Source: an uncultured Collinsella sp. (GTDB lineage: Bacteria; Actinomycetota; Coriobacteriia; Coriobacteriales; Coriobacteriaceae). From it: a DNA stretch of 64,000 nucleotides. Of the stretch, positions 63,399-64,000 are shown in pieces. How positions within the stretch are numbered: the first letter of the stretch is position 1; every line of letters begins with the position of its first letter. The notes beneath the pieces are model-generated. The model did not search any database, was not told where the DNA came from, and saw only the letters and a program-made list of their open reading frames with translations. Made by a program: the position numbers and the translations under genes. The stretch covers positions 18,733 to 82,732 of the forward strand of contig CAUAAZ010000007.1 of NCBI GenBank assembly GCA_958427145.1. Direction: 5' to 3'.

Positions 63399-64000
63399 TT
63401 AGTGCTCGCGACGCTTGGTCATGTACATGCCCACAGCGACAGCCACGGCGCCGGTAAGGGCGGCAGCAGAGGTCACAACGAAGGTCGGATCGCCGGTAGA
63501 AGCAAGGGCGGCGTCGTCCTTCTTCTCGGCCTTAGCCTCGTCCTTCTTACCAGCAGCAACCTGCTTCTTGCCCTCATCCTTCTTCAACGTCTCGGACTTG
63601 GGGGTCTTAGCGGTAAAGAAAGCGTAGACAGTGGTGTCCTCAGTGATAGGAGTAGAGAAGTCAAACTTCTTGAAGGACTCCTTGGAAGAAGACCAGCCGA
63701 CAAAGTTGAAGCCGTCGACGGAAGGATCGCTGGGCTGAGCAACAGTCTTACCGTCCTCGACCTCAACCGTAGTGGTGGAACCATCAACATAGAAATTGAC
63801 CTTGTGGGTCTGGACAGCAGGCGTCTCGTTCTTGGTCCACTGGGCGTAGAACGTCACGTGGTCGCCGCCGCCCTGGACGGGCTTGGTGAAGTCGACCGGC
63901 TCGGTGCCCTCGGAGTCGTAGGTCCAGCCGGCGAAGGTGTAGCCCTCGCGGGTCGGGGCCAGGGGCTGGCGGGCGACGCCGTCGGAATCAGTAACGCCCT
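63399..64000 (-). CDS. Cell-wall-anchored protein with InlB B-type repeats, 5' part outside window
   Basis: The frame is open to the right edge, so only the C-terminal ~200 residues are seen. Two Listeria-Bacteroides (InlB B) type repeats are present (GYTFAGWTYDSEG... and FNFVGWSSSKESFKKFDFSTPITEDTTVYAFF), then a Lys/Glu/Asp-rich spacer (KKDEGKKQVAAGKKDEAKAEKK), then LASTGD, a hydrophobic helix and a KRRE tail. This is a sortase signal of the LAxTG type used by several Actinobacteria in place of LPxTG. It is a surface protein, perhaps an adhesin. Confidence 0.88.
   Translation of the reverse strand, partial: GVTDSDGVARQPLAPTREGYTFAGWTYDSEGTEPVDFTKPVQGGGDHVTFYAQWTKNETPAVQTHKVNFYVDGSTTTVEVEDGKTVAQPSDPSVDGFNFVGWSSSKESFKKFDFSTPITEDTTVYAFFTAKTPKSETLKKDEGKKQVAAGKKDEAKAEKKDDAALASTGDPTFVVTSAAALTGAVAVAVGMYMTKRREH

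Overview
The window looks like a chromosome segment of a gut Actinobacterium of the class Coriobacteriia, most likely Collinsella. The reasons are the GC-rich coding sequence, the gene content (Tad pilus genes, a mannose-family PTS with FrlB-type SIS isomerases, a T-box-controlled pheST, an LAxTG-type wall anchor) and the style of the small intergenic repeats. The assignment is inference from gene content; no rRNA gene is present to confirm it.

Layout. 1-3.4 kb: start of a Tad/Flp pilus operon on the minus strand (cpaB, cpaE-like, cpaF cut by the window edge). 3.7-9.8 kb: rsgA, a calcium-type P-type ATPase with a structured leader, and pyruvate kinase. 10-15 kb: an orphan nuclease-like protein, a zinc phospholipase C family protein and a three-gene ECF nickel transporter preceded by a NikR-type operator. 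15-19 kb: pheS-pheT behind a T-box leader. 19-26 kb: M32 carboxypeptidase, glmM, a DUF4012 protein and an EamA transporter. 26-31 kb: tRNA-Val followed by a patchy accessory stretch (DUF5710 protein, zinc-ribbon protein, HNH nuclease with a small partner, unknown protein, AlbA_2/Schlafen-type regulator with an array of short repeats). 31.5-37.7 kb: M16 protease, 5-formyl-THF cyclo-ligase, MetA, a lactate/malate dehydrogenase family enzyme.

37.8-52.4 kb is a sugar-derivative region. It holds three FrlB/GfrF-like SIS proteins, three GntR/UTRA regulators, one complete mannose-family PTS (IIAB, IIC, IID), two membrane proteins, a HAD phosphatase and recQ. Each GntR gene lies beside its own type of short operator-like repeat, so three separately controlled modules, perhaps for Amadori-type sugar-amines such as fructoselysine or glucoselysine, are likely. 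52.4-58.8 kb: acetyltransferase, threonine aldolase, PAP2 phosphatase, mfd. 59-63.2 kb: an FHA protein, a membrane-tethered Ser/Thr kinase and a second, paralogous FHA protein, with a run of ten G in the ribosome-binding site of the first gene. The window ends in the C-terminal part of a wall-anchored repeat protein.

A second layer is non-coding. Intergenic spaces are crowded with structured DNA: two 149-bp copies of one palindromic element placed exactly at stop codons and carrying a compensatory base change, four copies of a ~50-bp hairpin repeat (three in gene leaders), and six long inverted repeats with arms of 14-25 bp. These, together with the FHA-kinase-FHA cassette and the operator sets, are the parts most worth following up.
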